A stretch of DNA of 15,060 bases from Muribaculaceae bacterium. GTDB lineage: Bacteria; Bacteroidota; Bacteroidia; Bacteroidales; Muribaculaceae. A model generated the notes under the pieces. It searched no databases. It saw only the letters and a list, made by a program, of their open reading frames with translations, and had not been told where the DNA came from. Location of the stretch: the NCBI GenBank assembly GCA_017545095.1, contig JAFYCU010000230.1, forward strand, positions 1 through 15,060, given 5' to 3'. A program made the position numbers and the translations under genes. Every line of letters begins with the position of its first letter. Within the stretch, counting starts at the first letter, position 1. Shown here piece after piece: positions 7,309-13,764 of this stretch.

Positions 7309-8070
7309 ATGAAAGAGAAACGTCATGCGGCCATCATCGACCTGCTGCTCAAGACGGGCAGTGTGCAGGTGGCCTACCTTGTGGAGGAATTGAATGTGTC
7401 GTCGGTGACCATCCGCAAAGACCTCTCCGAGCTGGAGAAGCAGGGCAAGCTGTTTCGCAGCCATGGAAAGGCCATCCTCATCAACCCGCATATCACCAAC
7501 CGCTCGGTGAGCGACAAGGAGAAGATTGCGCCCGATGCCAAGCGGCTCATCGGGCACGAGGCGGCACGATTGATAGACCGTAACGACAGTATCTTGATTG
7601 CTTCTGGGTCCACGGTGCACGCACTGGCGCGCTGCATACAGCCCATCCACCGCCTCACGGTGGTGAGTGCCTCGCTCGTGGTGAGCGAGATACTCGCGCT
7701 TAACGAGAACATTGACATCATCCAGCTCGGGGGCATGTTGCGACACAGCTCGCTCTCGGTGGTGGGGCAGTACAGCGAGCAGGTGCTCGGGCAGTTCTCG
7801 TTCTCGAAACTCTACTTGGGGGTGGATGGCATCGACCTGGACTATGGCATCACCACCACCGACATGCGCGAGGCCGAGCTGAACCAGAAGATGATGGCTG
7901 CGGCCCAGAAGACCATTGTGCTGGCCGACAGCAGCAAGTTTGGCCGGCGAGGCTTCGCCAAAATCAGCGACATGGAGCAGGTCGATGTCATCATCACCGA
8001 CGATGGCATCAGCCCGCAGAATGTGCACGCCGTCGAGGAACTCGGCATCGACCTGATTATCGCCCGCTGA
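7309..8070 (+). CDS. glpR: DeoR/GlpR-family transcriptional repressor
   Basis: 253 residues, the family's normal size. The N-terminal winged helix-turn-helix (1-58) shows the DeoR signature: KRHAAIIDLL, then VAYLVEELNVSSVTIRKDL (21-39) and LEKQGKLFRSHGKA (42-55). The C-terminal sugar-phosphate sensor domain has the phosphate-binding pattern IASGSTVHALA (98-107), GVDGID (171-176), TTTDMREAELNQKMM (182-196) and LADSSKFGRRGF (205-216). The start at 7309 is set by the promoter just upstream and by the family N-terminus. It is divergent from the glp operon, so the simplest reading is a GlpR that is released by G3P and represses glpABCTQ and perhaps itself. The symbol rests on context; other DeoR specificities are possible. 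Confidence 0.85.
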   Translation: MKEKRHAAIIDLLLKTGSVQVAYLVEELNVSSVTIRKDLSELEKQGKLFRSHGKAILINPHITNRSVSDKEKIAPDAKRLIGHEAARLIDRNDSILIASGSTVHALARCIQPIHRLTVVSASLVVSEILALNENIDIIQLGGMLRHSSLSVVGQYSEQVLGQFSFSKLYLGVDGIDLDYGITTTDMREAELNQKMMAAAQKTIVLADSSKFGRRGFAKISDMEQVDVIITDDGISPQNVHAVEELGIDLIIAR

Positions 8071-8087
8071 GCGATTTTCGTGGTTTT
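8059..8087 (+). terminator. Possible weak terminator after glpR
   Basis: The 5-bp stem ATCGC/GCGAT (8059-8063 and 8071-8075) spans the glpR stop codon. It is followed by tttcgtggtttttta. The stem is short and the T-run is interrupted, so this is tentative. Confidence 0.3.
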
Positions 8088-8178
8088 TTATTGCTTGATT
8101 TACAAGGGTATGGCTCGATAATCAGCCACAAGTCGAATTTTTTCGCACGTTTGGCTGCTTATCAACATAGCAAATGAA

Positions 8179-8226
8179 ACCGAGAGCGGTCTGCGCATAA
8201 TGCGCAAGAAGATGACCGCCCTCGGT
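8179..8226. repeat. Nested inverted repeat between convergent genes
   Basis: Outer arms accgagagcggtc (8179-8191) and gaccgccctcggt (8214-8226) pair at 12 of 13 positions. Inside is a second perfect stem, TGCGCA-TAA-TGCGCA (8192-8206). No T-run follows on either strand, so it is not a standard terminator. It lies in the 196-bp gap between glpR and the 3' end of the minus-strand gene at 8267. The plus frame through it is open to a stop at 8274 and could encode a short peptide, MRKKMTALGMSEVEIDQYLG and three more residues, from the ATG at 8201. Whether that peptide is real, a C-terminal remnant or chance is open. The rest of the gap shows nothing recognisable. Confidence 0.6.
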
Positions 8227-8266
8227 ATGTCAGAGGTTGAGATTGACCAATATCTTGGCCGATTGC

Positions 8267-8506
8267 TTATTTAGCGAAGTCGTGGTTGCAAGTTTCAAAA
8301 AGTTTATGGACAGTATCTGGTATCTTATCGGCATATTCCTTTGCCTTGGCATAATCGCCACGGTATCGATACAGGCGATAAATCATCGTATAATGGTCAA
8401 TTTGCGAATCGGACAATTCAAGAATCTTTTCTCGTGTCCACCTTGACGACCCCGTGACGTTGAGCAGTTCGTCTTTTGTGATGTTATGTTCAAATATCGT
8501 TTCCAT
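8267..8506 (-). CDS. Small hypothetical protein, TPR-like helices
   Basis: 79 residues from the ATG at 8506 (a TTG at 8512 would overlap the upstream stop). I do not recognise the family. The sequence is soluble, charged and apparently helical. The stretch IYRLYRYRGDYAKAKEYADK (about 42-61) has the spacing of a tetratricopeptide-like helix pair, followed by a conserved-looking KIPDTVHKLFETC tail. It begins 2 bp after the stop of the gene upstream (8509), so the two are almost certainly co-transcribed. Codon use is normal for the window. Function unknown; confidence is for being a real gene. Confidence 0.6.
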   Translation of the reverse strand: METIFEHNITKDELLNVTGSSRWTREKILELSDSQIDHYTMIYRLYRYRGDYAKAKEYADKIPDTVHKLFETCNHDFAK

Positions 8507-8508
8507 AG

Positions 8509-8823
8509 TCAAATCAGTTTAGCGCAGGCGAAAAGGGCAATTACGGCACAAATGGCAATGATGGCGGCGATGGCAGTAGTGACAACCCATTTCCAGTCTA
8601 TCGGGTTCGCAAGACGCGGGTTGTCGTTGAAATACTCCTTGCCCATGTTGGTGAGACGGGCATCGTCGAAGCCACCGCCCTCCACACCTGCACGCCGCAC
8701 CAAGCCAAGGCGGGCGAGGTTCTCAACGCTGGACGCGTCAAACTCGCTTAATGCCTCGGAATTGCCATCGCGCAGCATCCGCAACACGTTCTTCTCGCGC
8801 TTTGTCAGTTTAATACGTTCCAT
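8509..8823 (-). CDS. Small single-pass membrane protein with winged-helix-like N-terminus
   Basis: 104 residues from the ATG at 8823; the frame runs further upstream (to 8910) but the N-terminus MERIKLTKREKNVLRMLRDG is a natural start. Residues 1-72 look like a small winged-helix unit: K-rich helix, LARLGLVRR, then DDARLTNMGKEYF, resembling the wing and last strand of MarR-like domains. A linker DNPRLANPIDWKW leads to one transmembrane helix (about 80-104) at the C-terminus. A possible promoter TTTG-N19-TAATTTCG (8860-8863 and 8833-8840, minus strand; one mismatch) sits so close that the leader would be only a few bases. Function unknown; it forms a two-gene unit with the following gene. Confidence 0.65.
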   Translation of the reverse strand: MERIKLTKREKNVLRMLRDGNSEALSEFDASSVENLARLGLVRRAGVEGGGFDDARLTNMGKEYFNDNPRLANPIDWKWVVTTAIAAIIAICAVIALFACAKLI

Positions 8824-8925
8824 AATTGGCAGCGAAATTAGCAAATAATTCTCAAATGGCAAAACCAGGGCGGCAGATTGAGCTGGCGACCCTCCGCTTG
8901 CCTTTGCCATTTTTTGCTATTTTAT

Positions 8926-8956
8926 TTTGTGGTTTGAAAACTTTATATTAATTTTG
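8926..8956 (+). promoter_or_regulatory. Predicted promoter of candidate sRNA
   Basis: TTTG (8926-8929), 19-nt spacer, TAATTTTG (8949-8956): exact Bacteroidetes consensus. No ORF with an ATG follows before the terminator at 9050-9070. Confidence 0.55.
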
Positions 8957-8962
8957 TGGCAT

Positions 8963-9070
8963 CAACGAAAGTTGTGGGAGGGTTAGTAGGCAGTTGGAGC
9001 ACGTTGTAGCCATCGGCACAAAAATAGACCCTACAGCGGTATACCCCGTGCGGTCGATGCCGCTTTTTTT
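8963..9070 (+). ncRNA. Candidate small RNA of about 105 nt
   Basis: This segment lies between a consensus promoter and a hairpin plus seven T's. The plus strand has no ATG until position 9057, so it is unlikely to be a short gene. Pairing is possible between AGGGT near 8980 and ACCCT near 9030, and it contains the 8-base palindrome ggtatacc just before the terminator. No known RNA family is recognised. The exact start is inferred from promoter spacing. Its 3' end meets the 3' end of a protein remnant on the other strand. Confidence 0.4.
9050..9070 (+). terminator. Rho-independent terminator
   Basis: Stem GCGGT-CGAT-GCCGC (9050-9063; the last pair is T-G) followed directly by seven T's (9064-9070). 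On the minus strand the same hairpin follows an A-run and the stop codon of the remnant at 9069. Confidence 0.6.
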
Positions 9071-9341
9071 ATATCTTAAAGTAATACACTTTCCCATCCG
9101 CTTCCGACACATGAATGTATAATTTTGGAGATGCAACATATTCGTTATTTTGTTTCCCTCTAATAAATTCCGCAACACCATTATTAATGTCCTCAATTGT
9201 TAAATTGCTGTCTTTTGTAGCAATTGTTAGTGCCACATCTGCCTGAAAACTTTTGCTTAAATCTGGTCTAAAAGGTTTATATGAATGAGTTATTCCTGTG
9301 ATTACTTTGCTGATGACTTTGTGGTATTCACTTTTATCGGT
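9069..9341 (-). pseudogene. Remnant: C-terminal 90 codons of an unrecognised protein
   Basis: An open frame of 90 codons ending in TAA (9069-9071) with no ATG or plausible start, bounded upstream by a TGA (9342-9344). The translation looks like genuine protein: SKVITGITHSYKPFRPDLSK, LTIEDINNGVAEFIRG and a strand-like ending YIHVSEADGKVYYFKI. The DNA is visibly AT-richer than the flanking genes, with AAA, ATT and ACA codons, which suggests foreign origin. The N-terminal part is missing, so it is probably the end of a deleted gene. It is not recognised. Confidence 0.45.
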
Positions 9342-9355
9342 TCACGCGCATTTTG

Positions 9356-9529
9356 TTACCCGTTTGTTGCTCGCGCCCGCTTGTTGCGCATGTTATTTTG
9401 ATGTTTCAGTAGATTGAGCCGATAGCATAAGGCTTCCAGATTTAATTCGCTGTCTTGTCGCGGTGCGCAGGCGGGCGGTTCTGTTTGCGCTTGTTCACAT
9501 TTTAGGATGGGACAAGTGTTAATTTTGCG
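9356..9529 (-). pseudogene. Possible second coding remnant
   Basis: An open frame of 57 codons plus stop, without an N-terminal start, containing CPILKCEQAQTEPPACAPRQ and then SELNLEALCYRLNLLKHQNN before ending in TNG. The middle is leucine-rich and helix-like. No family is recognised, and chance is not excluded. It directly precedes, in another frame, the remnant ending at 9069. On the plus strand the same stretch has the similar words ttgttgctcgcg and ttgttgcgcatg. Confidence 0.25.
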
Positions 9530-9535
9530 TCAATA

Positions 9536-9567
9536 TTTGGTGGTTTCGTAAATACTTATTAACTTTG
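9536..9567 (+). promoter_or_regulatory. Predicted cyd operon promoter
   Basis: TTTG (9536-9539), 20-nt spacer, TAACTTTG (9560-9567), exact consensus. The predicted start falls about at the GTG of the DUF4492 gene (9572), so the transcript would be leaderless or start further in. A second -7 match TAATTTTG (9520-9527) has only a weak -33 box but would give a leader of about 38 nt. Confidence 0.6.
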
Positions 9568-9571
9568 CGGT

Positions 9572-9967
9572 GTGATAAATGATAACGATAATAAACAAAC
9601 GAGTACCTCGCGTGAGCCGTTGCGTGGCCGCCACTGGTGGAGCCGCGTGTGGTGGTTCTATGTGGATGGGTTTCGCTCGATGACGCTGGGACGCACGCTG
9701 TGGGCCATCATCGCCATCAAGGTGGTGGTGTTCTTTGTGATCATCAAGTGGCTCTTCTTCCCCGACTTCCTGGCTGGCAAGGCCGATACCGACGAAGGCA
9801 AGGCCGATTATGTGCGCGAACGGCTGGAGAGGAAAGGCCCCCTAAATCCCCCTAAAGGGGGACTTCCCGTTGAGAGCCGAGAATCAAGAACCGAGAACCA
9901 AGAGCAGAAAACCGAGAACCAAGAACCAAGCTTGCCGCTTAGCAAAGTCCCCCTTAGGGGGATTTAG
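9572..9967 (+). CDS. DUF4492 small membrane protein with repeat-derived C-terminal extension
   Basis: 131 residues from a GTG; in-frame TTG codon 17 (9620) is another possible start. The core RVWWFYVDGFRSMTLGRTLW (25-44), one transmembrane helix (about 43-63) and FFPDFL (62-67) match DUF4492, a short inner-membrane protein encoded just before cydAB in Bacteroidetes and presumed to help assemble or stabilise cytochrome bd. Family members end soon after a segment like KADYVRERLERK (77-88). Here the frame continues for 43 residues through an inverted repeat and purine-rich words, giving low-complexity sequence (SRTENQEQKTENQEP), and stops inside the right repeat arm. The extension is therefore almost certainly acquired, and its effect is unknown. 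Confidence 0.85.
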   Translation: MINDNDNKQTSTSREPLRGRHWWSRVWWFYVDGFRSMTLGRTLWAIIAIKVVVFFVIIKWLFFPDFLAGKADTDEGKADYVRERLERKGPLNPPKGGLPVESRESRTENQEQKTENQEPSLPLSKVPLRGI

Positions 9968-9973
9968 GGGGCC
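9836..9973. repeat. Long inverted repeat with 29-30-bp arms
   Basis: Left arm 9836-9865 (ggccccctaaatccccctaaagggggactt) and right arm 9945-9973 are reverse complements except for one A (three A's against two at the CCCCCTAAAGGGGG centre). Each arm also contains its own short palindrome, CCCCCTAA(A)GGGGG. The 79-bp centre is built of diverged words of the type gagaaccaaga (9879-9930). No transposase and no obvious target duplication are seen. In mRNA the arms would form a very stable stem ending 38 nt before the cydA start. Similar C5TAAATC5 sequences are, from memory, common in Bacteroidales intergenic DNA. Confidence 0.9.
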
Positions 9974-10011
9974 ACGAGCTCATCACTGGCAACTAAAAAC
10001 TGAACACTGAT

Positions 10012-11562
10012 ATGAACGAATTAACCCAAGTAGTTGACTGGTCGCGGGCACAGTTTGCCCTCACGGCCATCTATCACTGGCTTTTTGTCCCGCTCACGTT
10101 GGGACTGGGCGTGATTATCGCGATTATGGAGACCATCTATTATCGCACGCGCAATGAGCGGTGGCTCCGCACCACCAAGTTCTGGATGACACTCTTTGGT
10201 GTGAACTTCGCCATCGGTGTGGCCACGGGCATCATCCTGGAGTTTGAGTTCGGCACCAACTGGAGTAACTACAGTTGGTTTGTGGGCGACATCTTTGGCG
10301 CACCATTGGCCATCGAGGGCATCTTGGCGTTCTTCATGGAATCGACCTTCATCGCCGTGATGTTTTTCGGCTGGAACAAGGTGAGTGCGCGTTTCCATCT
10401 CGCCTCGACTTGGCTCACCGCCATCGGTGCCACGCTGTCGGCCTTGTGGATTCTGGTGGCCAATGCCTGGATGCAGTATCCCACTGGGTGCGAGTTCAAC
10501 CCGGCCACGATGCGCAACGAGATGACGAGCTTCTGGGCGGTGGCTTGTTCGCCGATGGCCCTGAGCAAGTTTTTCCACACGGTGCTCAGTGCGTGGACGC
10601 TGGCGGGCGTGTTTGTGGTGGGCGTGTGCGGCTGGATGCTGCTGCGTGGCCGCAATGTGGACCACTGCTGGCGCAGCCTGAAGGTAGGTGCCTGGGTGGG
10701 CGTGGTAGGCATCGTGCTCACCAGCATCACCGGCGACACCTCGGCGGTGACCGTGGCCAAGCACCAGCCCATGAAGCTGGCCGCCATGGAGGGGCTCTAC
10801 CATGGCTCCACCGATCAGTCAATCGTGGCTTTCGGCATCCTGAACCCGGCCAAGACGGCCACCAACGACGAGGAGCCGTTCCTGTTCGACATCTCCATCC
10901 CCTACGGCCTGTCGCTGTTGGCCACCCACGACCCGCATGCCTTTGTGCCCGGCATCGAGGATCTGATTGCCGGACGCACGACCACCGGCGACACGCTCTC
11001 CTATGCCCAACGCATCGAGCGCGGCAAGCATGTGCAGGAACTCATCGCGCAATATGATGTGGCTCACCGTGCCGGCAACCTCATGGCCATCGACAGCCTG
11101 GGCAAGGCCATCAATGCCGACTTCCGCCACTTTGGCTATGCCTATCTCGACACACCCGAGGAGGCCGTGCCCAATGTGCCGCTCACGTTCTACACCTTCC
11201 ACTTGATGGTGACCATAGGCGGCTATCTGGTGGCGTTCCTGCTGCTGGCGCTGCTCTTCGTCTACCGCCGCAAGTGGATCGACGGCCGCAAGTGGACCAA
11301 GGCGTGGTGGTGGCTGAGCATCGTCACCATCCCGCTCACCTATTTGTGCAGCGCCAGCGGGTGGATCGTGGCCGAGGTGGGGCGGCAACCGTGGACCATC
11401 CAGGACCTGATGCCCAACAAGGTGGCCGTGAGCGACCTCAGTGCCGGATATGTGCAGGTCACCTTCTGGATTTTTGCCGTGGTGTTCACCGCGCTGCTCA
11501 TCGCCGATGTGAGCATCATCTGCCGGCAAATCAGCAAAAAGTCGCAACAAGACTTGGGATAA
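10012..11562 (+). CDS. cydA: Cytochrome bd quinol oxidase subunit I
   Basis: 516 residues, usual length. This integral membrane subunit carries hemes b558, b595 and d and oxidises quinol, reducing oxygen to water. Visible ligands and motifs: H22 in TAIYHWLFVPLTLG (equivalent of E. coli H19), H189 in SKFFHTVLSAW and M399 in FHLMVTIGG (b558 ligands). Acidic residues of the heme pocket sit in GILAFFMEST (E102, E110). The Q-loop signature is GDTSAVTVAKHQPMKLAAME with K255 and E260, and VAEVGRQPW is at 453-461. It is preceded by aactaaaaactgaacactga, another word-like repeat, and followed after 60 bp by cydB. It likely serves microaerobic respiration and oxygen protection. Confidence 0.96.
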   Translation: MNELTQVVDWSRAQFALTAIYHWLFVPLTLGLGVIIAIMETIYYRTRNERWLRTTKFWMTLFGVNFAIGVATGIILEFEFGTNWSNYSWFVGDIFGAPLAIEGILAFFMESTFIAVMFFGWNKVSARFHLASTWLTAIGATLSALWILVANAWMQYPTGCEFNPATMRNEMTSFWAVACSPMALSKFFHTVLSAWTLAGVFVVGVCGWMLLRGRNVDHCWRSLKVGAWVGVVGIVLTSITGDTSAVTVAKHQPMKLAAMEGLYHGSTDQSIVAFGILNPAKTATNDEEPFLFDISIPYGLSLLATHDPHAFVPGIEDLIAGRTTTGDTLSYAQRIERGKHVQELIAQYDVAHRAGNLMAIDSLGKAINADFRHFGYAYLDTPEEAVPNVPLTFYTFHLMVTIGGYLVAFLLLALLFVYRRKWIDGRKWTKAWWWLSIVTIPLTYLCSASGWIVAEVGRQPWTIQDLMPNKVAVSDLSAGYVQVTFWIFAVVFTALLIADVSIICRQISKKSQQDLG

Positions 11563-11602
11563 TCCTATAGCATCTATAGTTTCTATAGCATCTATAATCT
11601 AT
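11563..11602. repeat. Degenerate 'tctatag' word repeat between cydA and cydB
   Basis: Begins one base after the cydA stop: two copies of ctatagcatctata, separated by gtttct, plus trailing aatctat. The remaining 20 bp before cydB is AT-rich. Same placement as the word repeats after glpT and glpC. Confidence 0.8.
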
Positions 11603-11622
11603 TAATTGCTAAAAACATAACA

Positions 11623-12762
11623 ATGGAAACCTATCATATCCTTCAAGACTACTGGTGGTTCATCATGTCGGTGCTGGGCGCACTGCTGGTGTTCCTGTTG
11701 ATGGTTCAAGGTGGTCAGTCGATGTTGATTCACCATCGCGACGAGTCGGAGCGCACGCTACTGGTCAATTCCATGGGTCGCAAGTGGGAGCTCACATTCA
11801 CCACGTTGGTCACCTTTGGTGGCGCGTTTTTCGCCTCTTTCCCGCTGTTCTACAGCACTAGTTTTGGCGGTGCCTACTGGCTGTGGATGCTGATATTGTT
11901 CAGTTTTGTGGTGCAGGCCATCAGCTACGAATATCGTTCCAAGGCGGGCAATGTGTACGGTAGCCGCTTCTACGATACGCTGTTGCTCGTCAATGGCATC
12001 GTGGGTCCAGTGCTGCTCGGTGTGGCCGTGGGAGGGATGTTTTTTGGTGCCGAGTTCACCGTTACCAAGAGCAACATCCTGAATGCACAGGCTGCCACCA
12101 TCAGCACCTGGGGGCCGCTGCACGGACTGGAAGCCATCGCCAGTTGGCGTAACTTGCTCTTTGGCGTGATGGTGTTCTTTCTGGCGCGCACGCTGGCATC
12201 GCTGTATTTCATCAACAACATTGCTGATGAGACTGTCCGCGCCCGCCAGCGCGTGCTGCTCAGCTGGAACGCGCCCGCCTTTGTGGTGCTCTTCCTGACG
12301 GTGGTGGCGGTGCTGCTCACGGCCAGTGGCGTGGCGGTAGATGTGGATGGCAATGCGCAATGGGTGTCGCACAAATATCTCACCAACTATGTGGAGATGT
12401 GGTGGGTGTTGCTGGTGCTGGTGGCCGGTGTGGGGCTGGTGCTCTATGGCATTGGGCGCACGCTCATGCAGCGGGGCTACACCTGCGGCATTTGGACCGC
12501 AGGAGCTGGCACCATTCTGGTGGTGCTCTCGCTGTTCTGGGTGCTGGGTTATAACAACACGGCCTATTATCCCTCGTTGCTCGATGCACAGTCGTCGCTC
12601 ACCATCCGCAACAGCTCGTCGAGCCAGTTCACCCTCACGGTGATGAGCGTGGTGAGCGTGCTTGTGCCCTTTGTGGTGGCCTACATCGCCTACTGCTGGT
12701 ATGCCATGGACCACGGCAAGCTCACTCGCGACGAGATGGCAACTACCGACCATAAATATTGA
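11623..12762 (+). CDS. cydB: Cytochrome bd quinol oxidase subunit II
   Basis: 379 residues, typical of CydB, with nine or so hydrophobic helices. It begins METYHILQDYWWFIMSVLGA and carries the early GGQS and RKWELTFTTLVTFGGAFFASFP block (about 50-71), then SFGGAYWLWMLILF. Subunit II binds no heme in E. coli but is needed for heme insertion into CydA and for a stable heterodimer. It is translated from its own ATG 60 bp after cydA, in the DUF4492-cydA-cydB order usual in Bacteroidetes. No CydX-like peptide or cydDC exporter genes are visible nearby. Confidence 0.95.
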   Translation: METYHILQDYWWFIMSVLGALLVFLLMVQGGQSMLIHHRDESERTLLVNSMGRKWELTFTTLVTFGGAFFASFPLFYSTSFGGAYWLWMLILFSFVVQAISYEYRSKAGNVYGSRFYDTLLLVNGIVGPVLLGVAVGGMFFGAEFTVTKSNILNAQAATISTWGPLHGLEAIASWRNLLFGVMVFFLARTLASLYFINNIADETVRARQRVLLSWNAPAFVVLFLTVVAVLLTASGVAVDVDGNAQWVSHKYLTNYVEMWWVLLVLVAGVGLVLYGIGRTLMQRGYTCGIWTAGAGTILVVLSLFWVLGYNNTAYYPSLLDAQSSLTIRNSSSSQFTLTVMSVVSVLVPFVVAYIAYCWYAMDHGKLTRDEMATTDHKY

Positions 12763-12768
12763 TGGACC

Positions 12769-12827
12769 CTTATATTCTTGCTTATGTTCTTATGTCAACC
12801 GCAGTCAAAGGCTTATGTACTTATGTC
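12769..12827. repeat. Degenerate 'cttatgt' word repeat after cydB
   Basis: Words cttatat, tcttg, cttatgt, tcttatgtc (12769-12796), then after 15 unrelated bases cttatgtacttatgtc (12812-12827). It starts 7 bp after the cydB stop. The gap to the next gene (12763-12853) holds no clear terminator or consensus promoter, so read-through into the next gene is plausible. Confidence 0.7.
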
Positions 12828-12853
12828 TTTTTTCTATCCAAGCAACCCAAACG

Positions 12854-13756
12854 ATGAAACGAATAATTACCGATTGCCTGTTTAGCTTCCGTCGGCTGCA
12901 TGTGGCGCTGCTGATGCTGGTGGTGAGTGTGCCCATGCTGCACGCCGTGTCTATGCAGCAGATGCGTTTCCATTGCGACCAGGACACCATCAAAATCAAT
13001 GCCCTGCTGGCTCGTGGCCTCGGCAGCGGACTCACCGATGGCAACGCACTCGTGGCTTTCTATGCCGACCTGCTGCTGGGAACCCCCTATGTGGGGCATA
13101 CCCTGGAAGGCGACAGCGAGATGCTCACCATCAACATCGACCAGCTCGACTGCACCACCTTTGTGGAAACGCTCTATGCGCTGGCTCGCACCACCCTCGA
13201 CGGACGGCGCTCCTGGCGCGACTTTGCCGCGCGGCTCGAGAGCATCCGCTATCGGGGTGGGGTGATGGGCGACTACTCCAGCAGGCTGCACTACATCAGC
13301 GAGTGGATTATCGACAACAACAGCCGTGGAAACCTTTTCGAGGTCACGCCCGATGTGCCGCATAGCAAGTTCCAAATCAAGACCATAAACTTCATGACCA
13401 CCCATGCGGGCAGTTACCAAAGCTTGAAAAACGACCCGGCTATGGTGGCGCGTATCGCAGCCTTTGAGGAAAAGTTGCGGCGTCACCGTGTGTCGGTGCT
13501 GCCCAAGAGCTGGCTCGGACGCTCCGAGGTGAAAGCCGCCCTGCGCACCGGCGACTTCGTGGGACTGGTGACCAAGGTCGAGGGGCTCGACATTTCGCAC
13601 ATGGGTATCATCGTCAAGGACAAAAACGGCAATCCGCATCTGCTCGATGCCTCGCAGCGCGGAGGAAAAGTGATGCTCGAACCGAAACCACTCAAAGAAC
13701 ACCTCTCAGGCTCCAAGAGCACCGTAACAGCCATCCGCGTGTTCAGAATGAAATGA
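12854..13756 (+). CDS. Secreted DUF1460 N-acetylmuramoyl-L-alanine amidase-like protein
   Basis: 300 residues from the ATG at 12854. The open frame extends upstream to 12662, but that part overlaps cydB and the word repeat. Residues 1-31 are a signal peptide (MKRIITDCLFSFRRL, hydrophobic core, MLHA). The mature part matches the DUF1460 group (NlpC/P60-like papain fold): LLGTPYVGHTLEG (74-86), the nucleophile C100 in IDQLDCTTFVETL, LHYISEWI (145-152), H249 in LDISHMGIIV, and HLLDAS (262-267) supplying the third polar residue. Family knowledge: these are periplasmic or lipoprotein peptidoglycan amidases or peptidases. It may be co-transcribed with cydAB, but the functional link is unclear. There is no lipobox. 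Confidence 0.85.
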   Translation: MKRIITDCLFSFRRLHVALLMLVVSVPMLHAVSMQQMRFHCDQDTIKINALLARGLGSGLTDGNALVAFYADLLLGTPYVGHTLEGDSEMLTINIDQLDCTTFVETLYALARTTLDGRRSWRDFAARLESIRYRGGVMGDYSSRLHYISEWIIDNNSRGNLFEVTPDVPHSKFQIKTINFMTTHAGSYQSLKNDPAMVARIAAFEEKLRRHRVSVLPKSWLGRSEVKAALRTGDFVGLVTKVEGLDISHMGIIVKDKNGNPHLLDASQRGGKVMLEPKPLKEHLSGSKSTVTAIRVFRMK

Positions 13757-13764
13757 GCGAGGAT

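Noticed and set aside
7213..8028. 271-codon open frame on the minus strand opposite glpR
   Set aside because: Shadow. The plus strand has an exact promoter, a DeoR signature and full family length.
8179..8226. Bidirectional terminator for the convergent genes
   Set aside because: The stem is strong but no T-run follows on either strand, so the standard signal is lacking.
8948..9196. 82-codon minus-strand frame with ATG
   Set aside because: It overlaps, in a shifted frame, the more protein-like 90-codon remnant and runs through the terminator and candidate sRNA. Its composition (C, M and R scattered) looks random.
8071..9571. Defence or other novel multi-gene system in the accessory stretch
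   Set aside because: Only two small genes, two remnants and non-coding signals are visible; nothing supports a complete system.
9836..9973. Insertion sequence or MITE with terminal inverted repeats
   Set aside because: No transposase and no visible target-site duplication at the ends; kept only as an inverted repeat of unknown origin.
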